Source: Fuchsiella alkaliacetigena (lineage in GTDB: Bacteria > Bacillota > Halanaerobiia > Halobacteroidales > Acetohalobiaceae). Taken from it: DNA of 56,561 nt. Made by a program: the position numbers and the translations under genes. Shown piece after piece: positions 33,333 to 42,772 of this stretch. Positions within the stretch are counted from its first letter, which is position 1; each line of letters starts with the position of its first letter. Below the pieces are notes generated by a model. That model had not been told where the DNA came from. It ran no database searches and was given only the letters and a program-made list of their open reading frames with translations. The stretch spans positions 1 through 56,561 of the forward strand of contig NZ_JALKBZ010000015.1 in the NCBI RefSeq assembly GCF_023227765.1, given 5' to 3'.

Positions 33333-34544
33333 ATGGCTGAGGAAAGTAAGCGAGTCTTAGCAATAGCTCCTCATCCCGATGATGAAGTTATAGGCTGTGG
33401 AGGGACAATTTATCAACATTTGCAGCAGGGTGATCAAGTACAGGTGGTTTTGTTGACTAACGGTGATGCTTTCGTTTGGGCCCATAAATTATTTACTAAA
33501 AAGATTAGGAGTAAGCCCCAAGACTTAGCCGAGTTTGGTTATCTGCGCCAGCAAGAATCACTTAGTGCTTTAGAGAAGTTAGGTGTAAATAGAAAGCAGG
33601 TTACTTTTTTAAATTTTCCAGATGGTCATTTACAAAAGAATATTTTGCAACAGCTTAATAAAAAAGGTTATCTGTTAGCTAAATTAAGATTTGGTCAAGA
33701 GTCTCAGCAAAGAACTCAGTCCGAGTATATTTTAGAGGCTTTATTTTTTCGCTTGCAAAAATTAATAGAGGAGTATCGCCCTCAAGTAATTTATAGTCCA
33801 CATTTCAATGATTTGCATGCAGATCATTGGGTTAGTGCTTTACTTCTCCAGTTGCTTTTTTTGAAAGAGGAGCTTGATTTTATTCATTATCAGTATTTAG
33901 TTCATTGGCCTAACTATCCTCTTCCACATAAATTTTTACCTGAATTTAAGCTAAAGGTTCCGGCAGATTTGAAGAAAAACTTTAGCTGGTTAAGTAAGTC
34001 TTTATCTGCCGAAGCTGTGTTAAAGAAAAAAGAGGCTTTAGATAACTTTAAAACTCAACGATTGATTCGTAATTATTTATTGAGTTTTGTGAGACAGAAT
34101 GAGCTATTTGCTGAAGCTAAACCATTATTTATTGAAGAACAGCTTTTTGCTAAAGACTGTTGGCAAGAGCTTATTTATCAGGAAGGGGTTAAAGTTGCTA
34201 GTTATTCTAGCTCTGCTTTAAAAGGAGGTAATATCAATAACCTAACTGTTTATAACACTCCACTGAAACTTTATTTTAAGTTTCAGCTTAGCAAAAGAAA
34301 GATTAATAATTTAATCTTTTATCTTTTAACTCCTGCTCGACAAAGGTTAATTAAAAGTTTTGCTTATTCTGATAATGCTAAGGGTTATGAATGGAGGTTA
34401 ATGGGGAAACAGCTTTATTTGATTTTAGATAAAACAGAACTTGATTTACCTAAACAAATAATTGTAGGAGCTTGTCTCTATCAGCGAAGACAGCTAGTGA
34501 ACTGTTTTAGTTGGCACCCTATTTATTTAGCTGAAGCTTGTTAA
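33333..34544 (+). CDS. PIG-L/LmbE family deacetylase
   Basis: A 403-residue zinc-dependent N-acetyl-sugar deacetylase-family protein. The N-terminal zinc motif is APHPDDEVIGCGGT; the second metal histidine is in SPHFNDLHADH. The catalytic domain covers about residues 1-200. The C-terminal half is longer than in simple MshB/BshB-type enzymes and is not recognised; it has beta-rich and lysine-rich segments. ATG 33333 is chosen because AAAGGTGG precedes it. Substrates in this family range from GlcNAc-phosphatidylinositol to bacillithiol precursors and cell-surface sugars; none is indicated here. Confidence 0.85.
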   Translation: MAEESKRVLAIAPHPDDEVIGCGGTIYQHLQQGDQVQVVLLTNGDAFVWAHKLFTKKIRSKPQDLAEFGYLRQQESLSALEKLGVNRKQVTFLNFPDGHLQKNILQQLNKKGYLLAKLRFGQESQQRTQSEYILEALFFRLQKLIEEYRPQVIYSPHFNDLHADHWVSALLLQLLFLKEELDFIHYQYLVHWPNYPLPHKFLPEFKLKVPADLKKNFSWLSKSLSAEAVLKKKEALDNFKTQRLIRNYLLSFVRQNELFAEAKPLFIEEQLFAKDCWQELIYQEGVKVASYSSSALKGGNINNLTVYNTPLKLYFKFQLSKRKINNLIFYLLTPARQRLIKSFAYSDNAKGYEWRLMGKQLYLILDKTELDLPKQIIVGACLYQRRQLVNCFSWHPIYLAEAC

Positions 34545-34582
34545 CGAATTATTTGCAGGTAAGTTTTAATATATAAATTTTT

Positions 34583-34611
34583 TCAAATATAAAGAAGGGA
34601 TTTATATTTGA
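34583..34611. terminator. AT-rich hairpin after the PIG-L gene
   Basis: TCAAATATAAA and its exact complement around a GAAGGGA-type loop, in the 228-base gap between the deacetylase and NSS genes. It may terminate the upstream unit, but there is no clear T-run after it. Confidence 0.4.
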
Positions 34612-34771
34612 GATCCAGAATCTTAGTATTTAGTGTTTTAAGAGTTTTTTATTGTTAATATTTGTGAATCCAAGAATAAGTGGGGTGATAAAGAGTATAT
34701 TTGAATAAAGTATAGAAAATTATTGGGCATGGCTTTAAGAACTCAAATTTTATTAAGGAGGGTATTTTAAA

Positions 34772-36118
34772 ATGGATAATCTTCAAAGAGAAAACTGGAC
34801 TTCGAGATTAGGATTTATTCTGGCTGCTGCTGGTTCAGCAGTTGGCTTGGGGAATATTTGGCGCTTTCCTTATGTAGCCGGAACTAATGGTGGAGCAGCC
34901 TTTTTGGTTTTATATTTAATTGCTATTGTATTAATTGGCTATCCAGTAATGGTTACGGAGATGACTATTGGTCGAAAGACTCAAAAGAATCCGGTAGGTG
35001 CTTTTAAGTCTTTAGCTCCCGATGCTCCTTGGTGGTTGGTAGGAGCTTTAGGTGTATTTACTGGTTTTGTAATTCTTAGTTTTTATTCGGTGGTAGGTGG
35101 CTGGTCTATGGCTTATGTAGTGAAGGCTGCTAATGGGTTTATTGCTGGAACTGATTTTGGCGAAGTTTTTGTTGGTCACATCAGTGGAGTAGGAGAACCT
35201 CTACTTTGGCACGCTACTTTTATGTTCCTTACTATTACAATCATCGGTTCTGGAGTAGTGAAGGGGATTCAGAAAGCAGTAGAGGTTCTAATGCCTATTC
35301 TTTTTGTGCTATTACTGATTTTAGTATTTAGAGCCATAACTTTACCAGGAGCAGGCGAGGGACTTGCTTTTTACTTAACGCCTGACTTTAGTCAGATTAC
35401 GGGTCAGACCTTTTTAGAAGCTATAGGTCAGTCCTTCTTTACTCTAAGCTTAGGTATGGGAGCTATTATAACTTATGGTAGTTATCTTTCAGATGACGAT
35501 AATATTAATGATAATGCTGCCTATGTGGCTGGTTTTGATACTTTAATTGCTATTTTAGCCGGTTTTGCTATCTTTCCCGCCGTTTTTGCTTTAGGATTTA
35601 GTCCAGATGCGGGCCCAGGTTTAGTCTTTACTATCTTACCAGCAGTTTTTGCGGAGATGCCTTTGGGAACTATATTTGGCTTTTTATTTTTCTTACTGCT
35701 TACTATTTCTGCTATAACTTCGGCTATTTCTTTGTTGGAGGTAGTAGTAGCCTATGTAGTGGACGAACATCAATGGAATAGAAAAAAGGCAGCTTGGTTA
35801 GCAGGAATTATTATCTTTATAGTTGGTATTCCGCCTTTGCTTGGCTATAGCACTTTAGCTGAGGTTAACTTTTTAGGAATGGATATCTTGGACACCTATG
35901 ACTGGATTAGCGGAAATATCTTTTTACCATTAGGTGGTTTATTAACAGCAGTATTTGCTGGTTATGCTTGGGGAGCTAGAGAGACTGTTGAAGAAGCTAA
36001 CAAGGTCAAAGGAGCTATTAGCGTTGGGGCAATATATAGCTTTTTGATTAAGTATCTAGTGCCTATTGCTATTTTTATAGTTTTAGTTACTGGGGTTTGG
36101 GAAACGATTGCTGGTTAA
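34772..36118 (+). CDS. Sodium-dependent transporter, NSS (SNF) family
   Basis: A 448-residue Na+-coupled amino-acid or amine symporter of the neurotransmitter:sodium symporter family with 11 or 12 membrane helices. The helix 1 signature is SRLGFILAAAGSAVGLGNIWRFPY, with the unwound Na+/substrate-binding region, followed by NGGAAFLVLYL. Helix 6 region SFFTLSLGMGAIITYGSYL is intact. Bacterial members such as LeuT, TnaT and MhsT carry amino acids; the substrate here is undetermined. Na+ coupling fits a halophile. GGAGGGTA precedes the ATG and a strong terminator follows, so the gene is monocistronic. Confidence 0.94.
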   Translation: MDNLQRENWTSRLGFILAAAGSAVGLGNIWRFPYVAGTNGGAAFLVLYLIAIVLIGYPVMVTEMTIGRKTQKNPVGAFKSLAPDAPWWLVGALGVFTGFVILSFYSVVGGWSMAYVVKAANGFIAGTDFGEVFVGHISGVGEPLLWHATFMFLTITIIGSGVVKGIQKAVEVLMPILFVLLLILVFRAITLPGAGEGLAFYLTPDFSQITGQTFLEAIGQSFFTLSLGMGAIITYGSYLSDDDNINDNAAYVAGFDTLIAILAGFAIFPAVFALGFSPDAGPGLVFTILPAVFAEMPLGTIFGFLFFLLLTISAITSAISLLEVVVAYVVDEHQWNRKKAAWLAGIIIFIVGIPPLLGYSTLAEVNFLGMDILDTYDWISGNIFLPLGGLLTAVFAGYAWGARETVEEANKVKGAISVGAIYSFLIKYLVPIAIFIVLVTGVWETIAG

Positions 36119-36130
36119 TTAATAACTTAT

Positions 36131-36167
36131 TAAAGAAGAGGTTCCTGAATTTAGGAGCCTCTTCTTT
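36131..36167 (+). terminator. Terminator after the NSS gene
   Basis: TAAAGAAGAGG-TTCCT pairs with AGGA-GCCTCTTCTTTA in a long near-perfect stem, followed by TTGTA. The remaining gap to 36423 holds only a SigH-like promoter and no ORF. Confidence 0.85.
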
Positions 36168-36279
36168 ATTGTATAGGCAGCTATATTTTTTTAGCCTGTG
36201 GATGACTTTATAGAAGAGTGGCTAATAGGCTATCTTTTTATTTTGTTAAAAAAAGTTAGTAATATAATTAAGTTTAGGC

Positions 36280-36304
36280 AGGAATTTTATTGTTATTTCG
36301 GAAA
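36280..36304 (+). promoter_or_regulatory. SigH-like promoter before the YdcF-like gene
   Basis: GGCAGGAATTTT with AGGA at 36280 and GAAA (one change from GAAT) at 36301, the same 21-base offset as the other copies. Confidence 0.4.
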
Positions 36305-36422
36305 TAAAGATATAGTTTGGTCTTTTATTGACTTAAATCAAGAACTGGAAATAAGTAATTAATACTGGACTGAATTTGACTAGGAGTAGTCTTAAAAATT
36401 AAGCGAAGGGATGATAAAAGAT

Positions 36423-37211
36423 ATGAGAATGCTTTTTGATCTAATTGCGCAATTATTATTGCCGCCAGGTTCTTTTTTAGTGTTGATAGTAGCTATATTT
36501 ATCGTTTTTGTTAAGCAAAAACAACGTTCCTATCGTAGACATGATAAACGAATAGCTCGTTATTTAGTAGTTATACTCTTAATTTTAGCTTATTTATTGA
36601 GTACTTATCCTGGTGAATGGTTATTTACTAATCCATTAGAGAGTAGTTTTGCTCCCTTAGAAACTAAGGAGTTAAACCTGGGCCCGGAGAGCAGTATAGT
36701 TATTTTAGGAGGGGGCATGAGAAGCGGAACTAAAAGTGGTTTTGAGGTTGGCGATAGAACTTTAAAGAGGTTACAAGCAGGCTGGGAGCTGCATCAACAA
36801 ACGGGGGCTGACTTAGTACTTAGTGGAGGGCCTTTTAATGAAGAAGCAGCTATCAGTGAAGCTGAGGTAATGGAAGAGCTATTGTTAACTTGGGGGGCTG
36901 AGCCTGAACAGATTATTACTGAAGTAGAATCCCAAAATACTTGGGAGAATGCAGTTAATACTAGTTCATTGTTGGCAGAAACAGATTATGAACAGTTGGT
37001 CTTAGTTACTAGTGCTGTACATATGCGCAGAGCTACTTATTCTTTTGCTGAACATTGGGAAGAAGAGCTACTTTCAGTTCCGGTTGATTATAGATTGAGT
37101 TCTGAATCAAAGCTACGGCGCTTTATTCCTAATCTGGAGTCCTTAGATAATTCTTTGAGTTCTGTACATGAGTGGGTAGGAGGCCTGTGGTACTTTTTTA
37201 AAGCTTTGTAA
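36423..37211 (+). CDS. YdcF/ElyC-like DUF218 membrane protein
   Basis: A 262-residue protein. Two N-terminal membrane helices (about 8-27 and 43-62 of the product) precede a DUF218 Rossmann-like domain: VILGGGMRSG, ADLVLSGGPFNEEAAISEAEVM, ESQNTWENAVNTS and LVLVTSAVHMRRATYSF. DUF218 proteins include ElyC and SanA, linked to envelope polysaccharide homeostasis and vancomycin entry; YdcF may bind SAM. ATG 36423 is favoured over 36411 because GAAGGG lies nine bases before it. A role in envelope maintenance is inferred only. Confidence 0.87.
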   Translation: MRMLFDLIAQLLLPPGSFLVLIVAIFIVFVKQKQRSYRRHDKRIARYLVVILLILAYLLSTYPGEWLFTNPLESSFAPLETKELNLGPESSIVILGGGMRSGTKSGFEVGDRTLKRLQAGWELHQQTGADLVLSGGPFNEEAAISEAEVMEELLLTWGAEPEQIITEVESQNTWENAVNTSSLLAETDYEQLVLVTSAVHMRRATYSFAEHWEEELLSVPVDYRLSSESKLRRFIPNLESLDNSLSSVHEWVGGLWYFFKAL

Positions 37212-37285
37212 AATAATATAAAAATAAAACTTTTTACTTTTGAGCATGCTATTAAAAACGTTGCTAACTTTAAAGGAGGTTAACT

Positions 37286-39325
37286 TTGACTAAAAAAGCT
37301 AATCAATTAATAACAGAAAAAAGCCCTTACCTTTTACAGCATGCTTATAATCCTGTTGACTGGTATCCTTGGGGAGAAGAAGCCTTTGCTAGGGCCCGAC
37401 AAGAGGATAAGCCAGTCTTTCTTTCTATTGGTTACTCCACCTGTCATTGGTGTCATGTCATGGAACGAGAGTCTTTTGAGGATCAAGAAGTAGCTGATTT
37501 TCTTAATCAACACTTTATTTCTGTGAAAGTAGATCGTGAAGAAAGACCAGATGTAGATAGTATTTATATGAAGGTTTGTCAAGCTTTAACCGGACGGGGT
37601 GGTTGGCCGTTGACGGTGATTATGACGGCTGAGATGGAGCCTTTTTTTGCCGGCACTTACTTTCCTAAAGAGTCTCGTGGAGGTCGGCCGGGATTGCTGG
37701 ATATCTTAACTAAGGTACAGCAACTTTGGGATGAAGACAGAGAGGAGTTACTGGATACTAGTAATCAGATTAACTCTTTATTAGCGCAAATTGAAAGCCA
37801 GGAGTTAACAGAAAGTATTGCTAATGAAGAAGTAGAGGATTTACTTGATCAAACTTATTATCAATTAAAAGCTGATTTTGACCAGCGCTATGGAGGCTTT
37901 GGAGTTGCACCTAAGTTTCCAACTCCGCATAAGTTGATGTTTTTATTGCGTTATCAACAGTGGTGCGGTGAACAGCAGGCTTTAAATATGGTGGAGCAGA
38001 CGCTAGAGGGGATGGATCGTGGAGGAATTTACGATCAGCTGGGTTATGGTTTTTCTCGCTATTCTACCGATGCAAAATGGTTAGCACCTCATTTTGAGAA
38101 GATGTTATATGATAATGCTCTTTTGGCCATAGTCTATTTAGAGGCTTATCAGCTTACTGATCGGCAAGAATACGCTGAAATAGCTAGAGAGATTTTTACC
38201 TATATTTTGCGAGATATGACTGATGAAAAGGGTGGCTTTTATTCAGCAGAAGATGCAGATTCCGAAGGAGTAGAGGGTAAGTTTTATCTGTGGACTCCAG
38301 CAGAGGTAAAGGAAATCTTAGGTGAGCAGTTAGGAGCTGAATTCTGTACAGCCTACGATATTACTGAAGCTGGCAATTTTGAAGGACAGAGTATTCCTAA
38401 TTTAATTAAGAATGATAGAAGTAAGTTAGAGTTGGACGAACAATTTGCAGAAGCCAAAAAGAAACTTTTTGAAGAAAGAGAAAAGAGAATACATCCTCAC
38501 AAGGATGATAAAATTTTAACTTCTTGGAATGGACTAATGATAGCTGCTTTGGCTATAGGTAGTAAAGTTTTAGGGGAAGAAGAGTATCTACAGGCTGCCC
38601 AAAAAGCAGTAGATTTTATTTGGAAAGAGCTTTATCAAGATCAGCAGCGGCTGTTGGCTAGATATAGAGAAGGAGAAGCTGATTATTTAGCCTATGTAGA
38701 TGATTATGCTTTTTTAATTTGGGGATTAATAGAGCTTTATGAAAGCAGCTTTGCAGTTGAATATTTGAATAAAGCTTTGACTTTAAATCAAGAATTATTG
38801 GAATATTTTTGGGATCAAGAGTCTGGAGGACTTTATTTTTACGGAAGTGATGCTGAGGAGCTGTTAACTAGGCCTAAAGAAATTTATGATGGAGCTATTC
38901 CGGCTGGTAATTCGGTAGCTATGTTGAACTTTTTACGCTTGGCCCGTTTGACTGGCGATAGCAGTTTAGAGGATAAAGCTGAGCAGCAATTGAGATTTTT
39001 CTGGCAACAGATAGCTAAGCAACCAACAGCTCATACTTATTTTATGTTGGCCTTGCTTTTTAGACAGGCTAGAGGAAAAGAGGTAGTAATTGTTGGTGAT
39101 TCTCAGCAGCAGGCTACTCAGCAGATGTTACAGTTGCTGAGAGAGGAATTTAATCCTTTTACTGTAACCTTATTTAATTCCGAAGAGGTTGAGTTAACGG
39201 AATTAATTCCGTTTTTGGAGGATTATCAACAGGTTAAAGGTCAGCCTACTGCTTATATATGTGAAGATTTCAGTTGTCAAGCGCCGATTACTGATATAGA
39301 GAAATTTAAGCAAGCTTTGAGTTGA
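37286..39325 (+). CDS. DUF255 thioredoxin-like / YyaL family protein
   Basis: A 679-residue protein of the spermatogenesis-associated-protein-20/YyaL family. An N-terminal thioredoxin-like domain (about 1-165) has [14 protein letters not shown] with a CxxC pair and [14 protein letters not shown] and [11 protein letters not shown] long (alpha/alpha)6-type glycosidase-like region follows ([58 protein letters not shown]). The family is widely conserved but its reaction is unknown. TTG 37286 is the start, behind a full AAAGGAGGT. About 75 bases after the YdcF-like gene on the same strand. Confidence 0.93.
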   Translation: MTKKANQLITEKSPYLLQHAYNPVDWYPWGEEAFARARQEDKPVFLSIGYSTCHWCHVMERESFEDQEVADFLNQHFISVKVDREERPDVDSIYMKVCQALTGRGGWPLTVIMTAEMEPFFAGTYFPKESRGGRPGLLDILTKVQQLWDEDREELLDTSNQINSLLAQIESQELTESIANEEVEDLLDQTYYQLKADFDQRYGGFGVAPKFPTPHKLMFLLRYQQWCGEQQALNMVEQTLEGMDRGGIYDQLGYGFSRYSTDAKWLAPHFEKMLYDNALLAIVYLEAYQLTDRQEYAEIAREIFTYILRDMTDEKGGFYSAEDADSEGVEGKFYLWTPAEVKEILGEQLGAEFCTAYDITEAGNFEGQSIPNLIKNDRSKLELDEQFAEAKKKLFEEREKRIHPHKDDKILTSWNGLMIAALAIGSKVLGEEEYLQAAQKAVDFIWKELYQDQQRLLARYREGEADYLAYVDDYAFLIWGLIELYESSFAVEYLNKALTLNQELLEYFWDQESGGLYFYGSDAEELLTRPKEIYDGAIPAGNSVAMLNFLRLARLTGDSSLEDKAEQQLRFFWQQIAKQPTAHTYFMLALLFRQARGKEVVIVGDSQQQATQQMLQLLREEFNPFTVTLFNSEEVELTELIPFLEDYQQVKGQPTAYICEDFSCQAPITDIEKFKQALS

Positions 39326-39380
39326 ATATTATTGTTCTAATGTTGCGTTCACGATATAGCTATTATCGAAAGCCTGAGCT

Positions 39381-39505
39381 AGTTGATATGTTTCAATCAC
39401 TTGCCGTTCAGTCGGCATCCGTGCCTCCTTCTCTCTCAAAAATAGCCCTCCCGGCGTCCCTGCCTTCGGGCTATTTTAAGAGTCGCTCTTTGAAACATAT
39501 CAACT
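39381..39505. repeat. Palindromic element with perfect 16-bp terminal inverted repeats
   Basis: The left end AGTTGATATGTTTCAA (39381-39396) is the exact complement of the right end TTGAAACATATCAACT (39490-39505). Inside, AAAATAGCCC (39439-39448) and GGGCTATTTT (39468-39477) form a second hairpin. The core is more GC-rich than its surroundings. A diverged partial copy lies at 31866-31975 in opposite orientation. It looks like a miniature non-coding mobile or structured element; no protein is encoded. Confidence 0.7.
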
Positions 39506-39540
39506 TGTAGGTTAAGATAGTTATTTCGTTATCAGCACGA

Positions 39541-39745
39541 CCAAATGGGTGTTTATAAGCGATATTAAAGTTTATTTTTTAGTGCTTCTTGACGAATCGG
39601 AGCTCAAATAAAAGCTGTTTTAGCTAATTTTTCTAATTAAAATTAGCTTGCTTTTATTTGAGTGGAGATGAGTCTTAGAAGTACTAAAATAAACTTTTCT
39701 AGCGTTGACGCGAAGCTAATCATTACTTTGGAAACATCCATTTGG
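39541..39745. repeat. Hairpin element, copy 1 of 2
   Basis: Terminal arms CCAAATGGGTGTTT and AAACATCCATTTGG enclose an imperfect inverted repeat over nearly the whole length (AAAGTTTATTTTTTAGT against ACTAAAATAAACTTT; CAAATAAAAGC against GCTTTTATTTG). Copy 2 is at 46384-46567 in the same orientation; similarity extends on the left to about 39523 and on the right to about 39770. This copy has about 25 extra bases near its right end. The gap 39326-39817 is filled by this and the preceding element. Confidence 0.85.
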
Positions 39746-39817
39746 TTTCCCGCGCCAACGCAACAATATTGGTGCAAAATCTTCAACTTCACGTTAATAA
39801 CTTTAACTGGAGGAATC

Positions 39818-40507
39818 ATGATGAATTTTTGGAATAAATTCAAGGGAGAAAATAAAGGAGACCATCAGCAGAGTAGAGAACGAATGGTGGAACAGCAGTT
39901 GCGAGGGCGAGGAATTAAGAATGAGGCTGTTTTAGAGAGTATGTTAACCGTACCTCGGCATGAATTTGTTCCTGAGCGTTTGCGAAAGCAAGCCTATGCT
40001 GATAAACCCTTGCCAATTGGGGAAGGACAAACTATTAGTCAGCCCTATATTGTAGCCTTGATGGTTGCAGCCTTAGATCCTCAGCCTACAGATAAGGTTT
40101 TAGAAGTTGGTACTGGTTTTGGTTATGCTGCGGCGGTGTTGGCTCAAATAGTAGCAGAGGTCTATACTGTAGAGCGTTTTGAATCTTTGGCTCAAGAGGC
40201 TGAGCGAAGGTATGCTAATTTAAACTATCAAAATGTAGAGGTTAAAGTTGGAGATGGTAGTCAAGGTTGGTTGGAAAATGCCCCTTATCAAGGAATAGTA
40301 GTTAGTGCAGCAGCTCCTAGTTTACCTGAATCTCTGGTTGAGCAGTTGGATACTGGGGGTCGTTTAGTAATTCCAGTTGGAGAACGAAGTGTGCAGAGTC
40401 TTTTACGAGTTAGCAAAAAGAACGATGGAAAGTTGCTGAGAGAGAACTTATGTAGGGTACGCTTTGTACCATTATTAGGTGAGGAAGGTTGGAATGACGA
40501 TAGTTAG
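39818..40507 (+). CDS. pcm: Protein-L-isoaspartate O-methyltransferase
   Basis: SAM-dependent repair enzyme that methylates isoaspartyl residues in aged proteins, 229 residues. Landmarks: REHxVxxQL-type start MVEQQLRGRGI, VPRHEFVPE, YADKPLPIGEGQTISQPYIV, the SAM motif VLEVGTGFGYAAAVLA, YTVERFESLAQEA and GRLVIPVGE. The N-terminal about 20 residues are extra. ATG 39818 or the adjacent ATG 39821 fits the GGAGGA site; a longer frame upstream runs into the hairpin element and is not real. DUF362 follows 11 bases later. Confidence 0.93.
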   Translation: MMNFWNKFKGENKGDHQQSRERMVEQQLRGRGIKNEAVLESMLTVPRHEFVPERLRKQAYADKPLPIGEGQTISQPYIVALMVAALDPQPTDKVLEVGTGFGYAAAVLAQIVAEVYTVERFESLAQEAERRYANLNYQNVEVKVGDGSQGWLENAPYQGIVVSAAAPSLPESLVEQLDTGGRLVIPVGERSVQSLLRVSKKNDGKLLRENLCRVRFVPLLGEEGWNDDS

Positions 40508-40518
40508 GAGGTTTTTTA

Positions 40519-41616
40519 ATGCAGCGCTTATATAATATCTATGGCTCTCAAGGGACTAAGTTGGTTAAGCGGATTTTGAAGGTTATGGATTTAGACTTAG
40601 CAGCGGGGATGAAAGTTGGAATTAAGCCTAATTTGGTACTGGCTAAAGAAAGTAGTAGTGGAGCTACTACCGATCCTAATTTAGTAGCCGGAGTGATTGA
40701 GTATTTACAGGAGCAAGGAATTGAGAAGATAACTATTATGGAGAGCGCTTGGGTAGGAGCAGAGACTGAAAAAGTCTTTGAAGTCTGTGGTTATCGAGAG
40801 TTAGCTGCAGAGTATGGAGTGGAGCTTTATAACTTAGAGACTGATTCTACTGCTAGCTATTCTACAGGTGAGTTTGAGCTTGAGCTTTTTCAAAAACCTC
40901 GAACAGTGGACTATCTGATTAATATGCCAGTGCTTAAAGCTCATTGCCAGACTAAAATGACCTGTGCTTTAAAGAATCTCAAAGGCTGTATTCCTGATTC
41001 CGAAAAACGTCGCTTTCATACTTTAGGTCTTCACCGACCTATAGCTCATTTGAATAGTTTGTTGGCTAGTGATTTAATAATTGTAGACGGGATTATTGGT
41101 GATTTGACCTTTGAAGAGGGAGGTAATCCGGTAGCTATGAATAGAGTAGTAGCCGGAAAAGATGCGGTCCTAGTAGATAGTTTTGTAGCTAACTTATTAG
41201 GTTTTGGAGTAGAGGAGATTTCCTATATTGCTTATGCTGAAAAATTGGGTTTAGGTTCTACTGATTTAAAGGGGGCTGAGATAGTAAATCTTAATCGTTC
41301 TTCTGAAGAACAAGATGGTTTTTCGGAGTTGATGACTGCTGGGGCTCAAAAAATAGCGCGTTTAGCAGAGTATATTCAAGAACAAGAGGCCTGTTCTGCT
41401 TGTTTAGGTAGCTTGATTCATGCTTTGCAGAGAATTAAAGATAGTTATGGGCTTCCTAATGAAGCTAAGGTTTATATTGGTCAGGGCTTTCAAGAACAAG
41501 AGGTAGAGGGAATAGGTAGTGGTAGCTGTTTGCATCAGGCCGAAAGCTGTATTCAAGGCTGTCCACCAACAGCTAAAGAAATCGTTGATCATTTAGAAAA
41601 GGTATGGAATTTGTAG
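40519..41616 (+). CDS. DUF362 domain protein with C-terminal cysteine cluster
   Basis: A 365-residue protein of the DUF362 family. The core has VGIKPNLVLAKESSSGATTD, MESAWVGAETEKVFEVCGY, YLINMPVLKAHCQTKMTCALKNLKG and DLIIVDGIIGDLTFEEGG. The last 75 residues carry several cysteines (CSACLGS ... GSGSCLHQAESCIQGCPPT) that could bind an Fe-S cluster or zinc, in place of the ferredoxin domain many DUF362 proteins have. Function is not established. It follows pcm by 11 bases with AGGAGG before the ATG and is probably cotranscribed with pcm and the next gene. Confidence 0.85.
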   Translation: MQRLYNIYGSQGTKLVKRILKVMDLDLAAGMKVGIKPNLVLAKESSSGATTDPNLVAGVIEYLQEQGIEKITIMESAWVGAETEKVFEVCGYRELAAEYGVELYNLETDSTASYSTGEFELELFQKPRTVDYLINMPVLKAHCQTKMTCALKNLKGCIPDSEKRRFHTLGLHRPIAHLNSLLASDLIIVDGIIGDLTFEEGGNPVAMNRVVAGKDAVLVDSFVANLLGFGVEEISYIAYAEKLGLGSTDLKGAEIVNLNRSSEEQDGFSELMTAGAQKIARLAEYIQEQEACSACLGSLIHALQRIKDSYGLPNEAKVYIGQGFQEQEVEGIGSGSCLHQAESCIQGCPPTAKEIVDHLEKVWNL

Positions 41617-41636
41617 GATTAGGGGGGTTAAAGTAG

Positions 41637-42293
41637 ATGTCTAGAAAAGATTTAGCAACTAAAACTAAAGCTTATTTAGAGAAATATCGGGTGCAAGATC
41701 TGATTAATGAGCAAGCGGTAGTGTTATTTATTTTGGAATCACCTCATGTTCAAGAGGTTAAACATGGTTATCCAGTAGCTGGGAGTTCAGGGGTGGAGAT
41801 GGCTAAGTTTATCTACGGGCCCGCTACTGAGCTTCCCTTAGGTCGTTTAGTCAAGCATAAGTCGGAGTATATAAAGCAGTATCCTAATTTAGATAAGTTT
41901 GCTTTATTGAATGTAGCTCCGGCCCCTATGCAGAGTTCTGCTATTGAGACTGAATTAAGTGTTGAAGAGCAGCAGGTAGTTGAAGTTTTAGAGAAACTGC
42001 GGGTTAATTATGATGCTAATCAACATAGAAAGCCGGAATGGAATATAGTTAAAAAGATATTATTATCCAATTTTAGACAAAGATTAGTCTCGGCTTGTCA
42101 AAACTGTTCTGAACTGGAATACATAGTACCTTGTGGTAGATTGGCAGCTCGTTACTTGAGTTTAATAGATGCTAAGAAAGATATCATTAAAGAAAAGCAA
42201 GTGATAGATGGTATTCCTCATCCGGCTTTTAATCAGTGGAGTCGAGCTGATTCTATGTTTAACTTAAAGGAAGTATTGGCTAAGCTTAATTGA
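41637..42293 (+). CDS. Uracil-DNA-glycosylase-superfamily-like protein
   Basis: A 218-residue soluble protein that I assign only by motif. Residues near 30-50 read FILESPHVQEVKHGYPVAGS, laid out like motif 1 of the family 4/5 UDG group (G-E-x-P-G..E...G-x-P-F-x-G), and GIPHPAFNQW near residue 195 looks like the HP-containing motif 3. The Fe-S cysteines of family 4 enzymes are not arranged as expected (only CQNC and one other Cys). It may be a DNA-repair glycosylase or a relative with another substrate. It is the last gene of the pcm-DUF362 unit. Confidence 0.5.
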   Translation: MSRKDLATKTKAYLEKYRVQDLINEQAVVLFILESPHVQEVKHGYPVAGSSGVEMAKFIYGPATELPLGRLVKHKSEYIKQYPNLDKFALLNVAPAPMQSSAIETELSVEEQQVVEVLEKLRVNYDANQHRKPEWNIVKKILLSNFRQRLVSACQNCSELEYIVPCGRLAARYLSLIDAKKDIIKEKQVIDGIPHPAFNQWSRADSMFNLKEVLAKLN

Positions 42294-42369
42294 TTTTTAT
42301 CTAGTTTGCATAATTTTCTTAATTTTGATAAAATAAAGCTATCAGTTATAATTTAAAACTTAATATTAT

Positions 42370-42460
42370 CCGTTCAGGGCACAGCTGATGAAAATCAGGG
42401 TCGCAAAATGCTGAGTCTAAGGTTTTTTGCTTAAAACTATGACTGTCAGTTTACCGGAGA
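42370..42460 (+). ncRNA. Cyclic di-GMP-I (GEMM) riboswitch
   Basis: The conserved core is recognisable: GGGCACAG, a hairpin CTGAT-GAAA-ATCAG with a GNRA tetraloop (42384-42397), GGGTCGCAAA, AGTCTAAGG, then the second stem-loop ending ACTATGACTGTCAG and TTACCGG. This follows the GEMM-I order (CACAG ... GAAA ... GGG-CGCAAA ... CTA ... TATG ... ACCG). It lies about 310 bases before the Cache chemoreceptor. A further stem ACCCTG/CAGGGT at 42480-42512 could be part of the expression platform, though no strong T-run follows. Later in the leader a short frame (42681-42719) precedes the gene. Ligand binding is inferred from the conserved core. Confidence 0.82.
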
Positions 42461-42772
42461 TATGCTTTTTATAACTTTGACCCTGCCTATAATTAATATC
42501 TAAAGCCAGGGTTATATTAATTATGACTAGTTAAAACTTGAGAATATATAAGCGAACTTTTATTTAAACTTATTGATTAAGCAGGAATTTTAACTTTAAA
42601 TATTCAAGCTAGGTAATAGAAATTTTAGCTACGGTTATTTCAGTTAAAAAGATAACATTTAACTAATTTAGGAGTGAAAAATGTTTGAAATGAAAGGAGG
42701 ATTTTTATTTGTAAATTGAATAGTTTTTTTTGATTTATCGAAGCAATTATTTTAAATTAGGGGGAGAATAAA

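Noticed and set aside
39322-39510. 62-codon ORF overlapping the end of the YyaL gene
   Set aside because: It runs through the palindromic element at 39381-39505, lacks a ribosome site and its composition simply mirrors the inverted repeats.
42580-42610. GCAGGAATTTT before the Cache receptor as another SigH promoter
   Set aside because: No GAAT-like -10 is found at the required distance.
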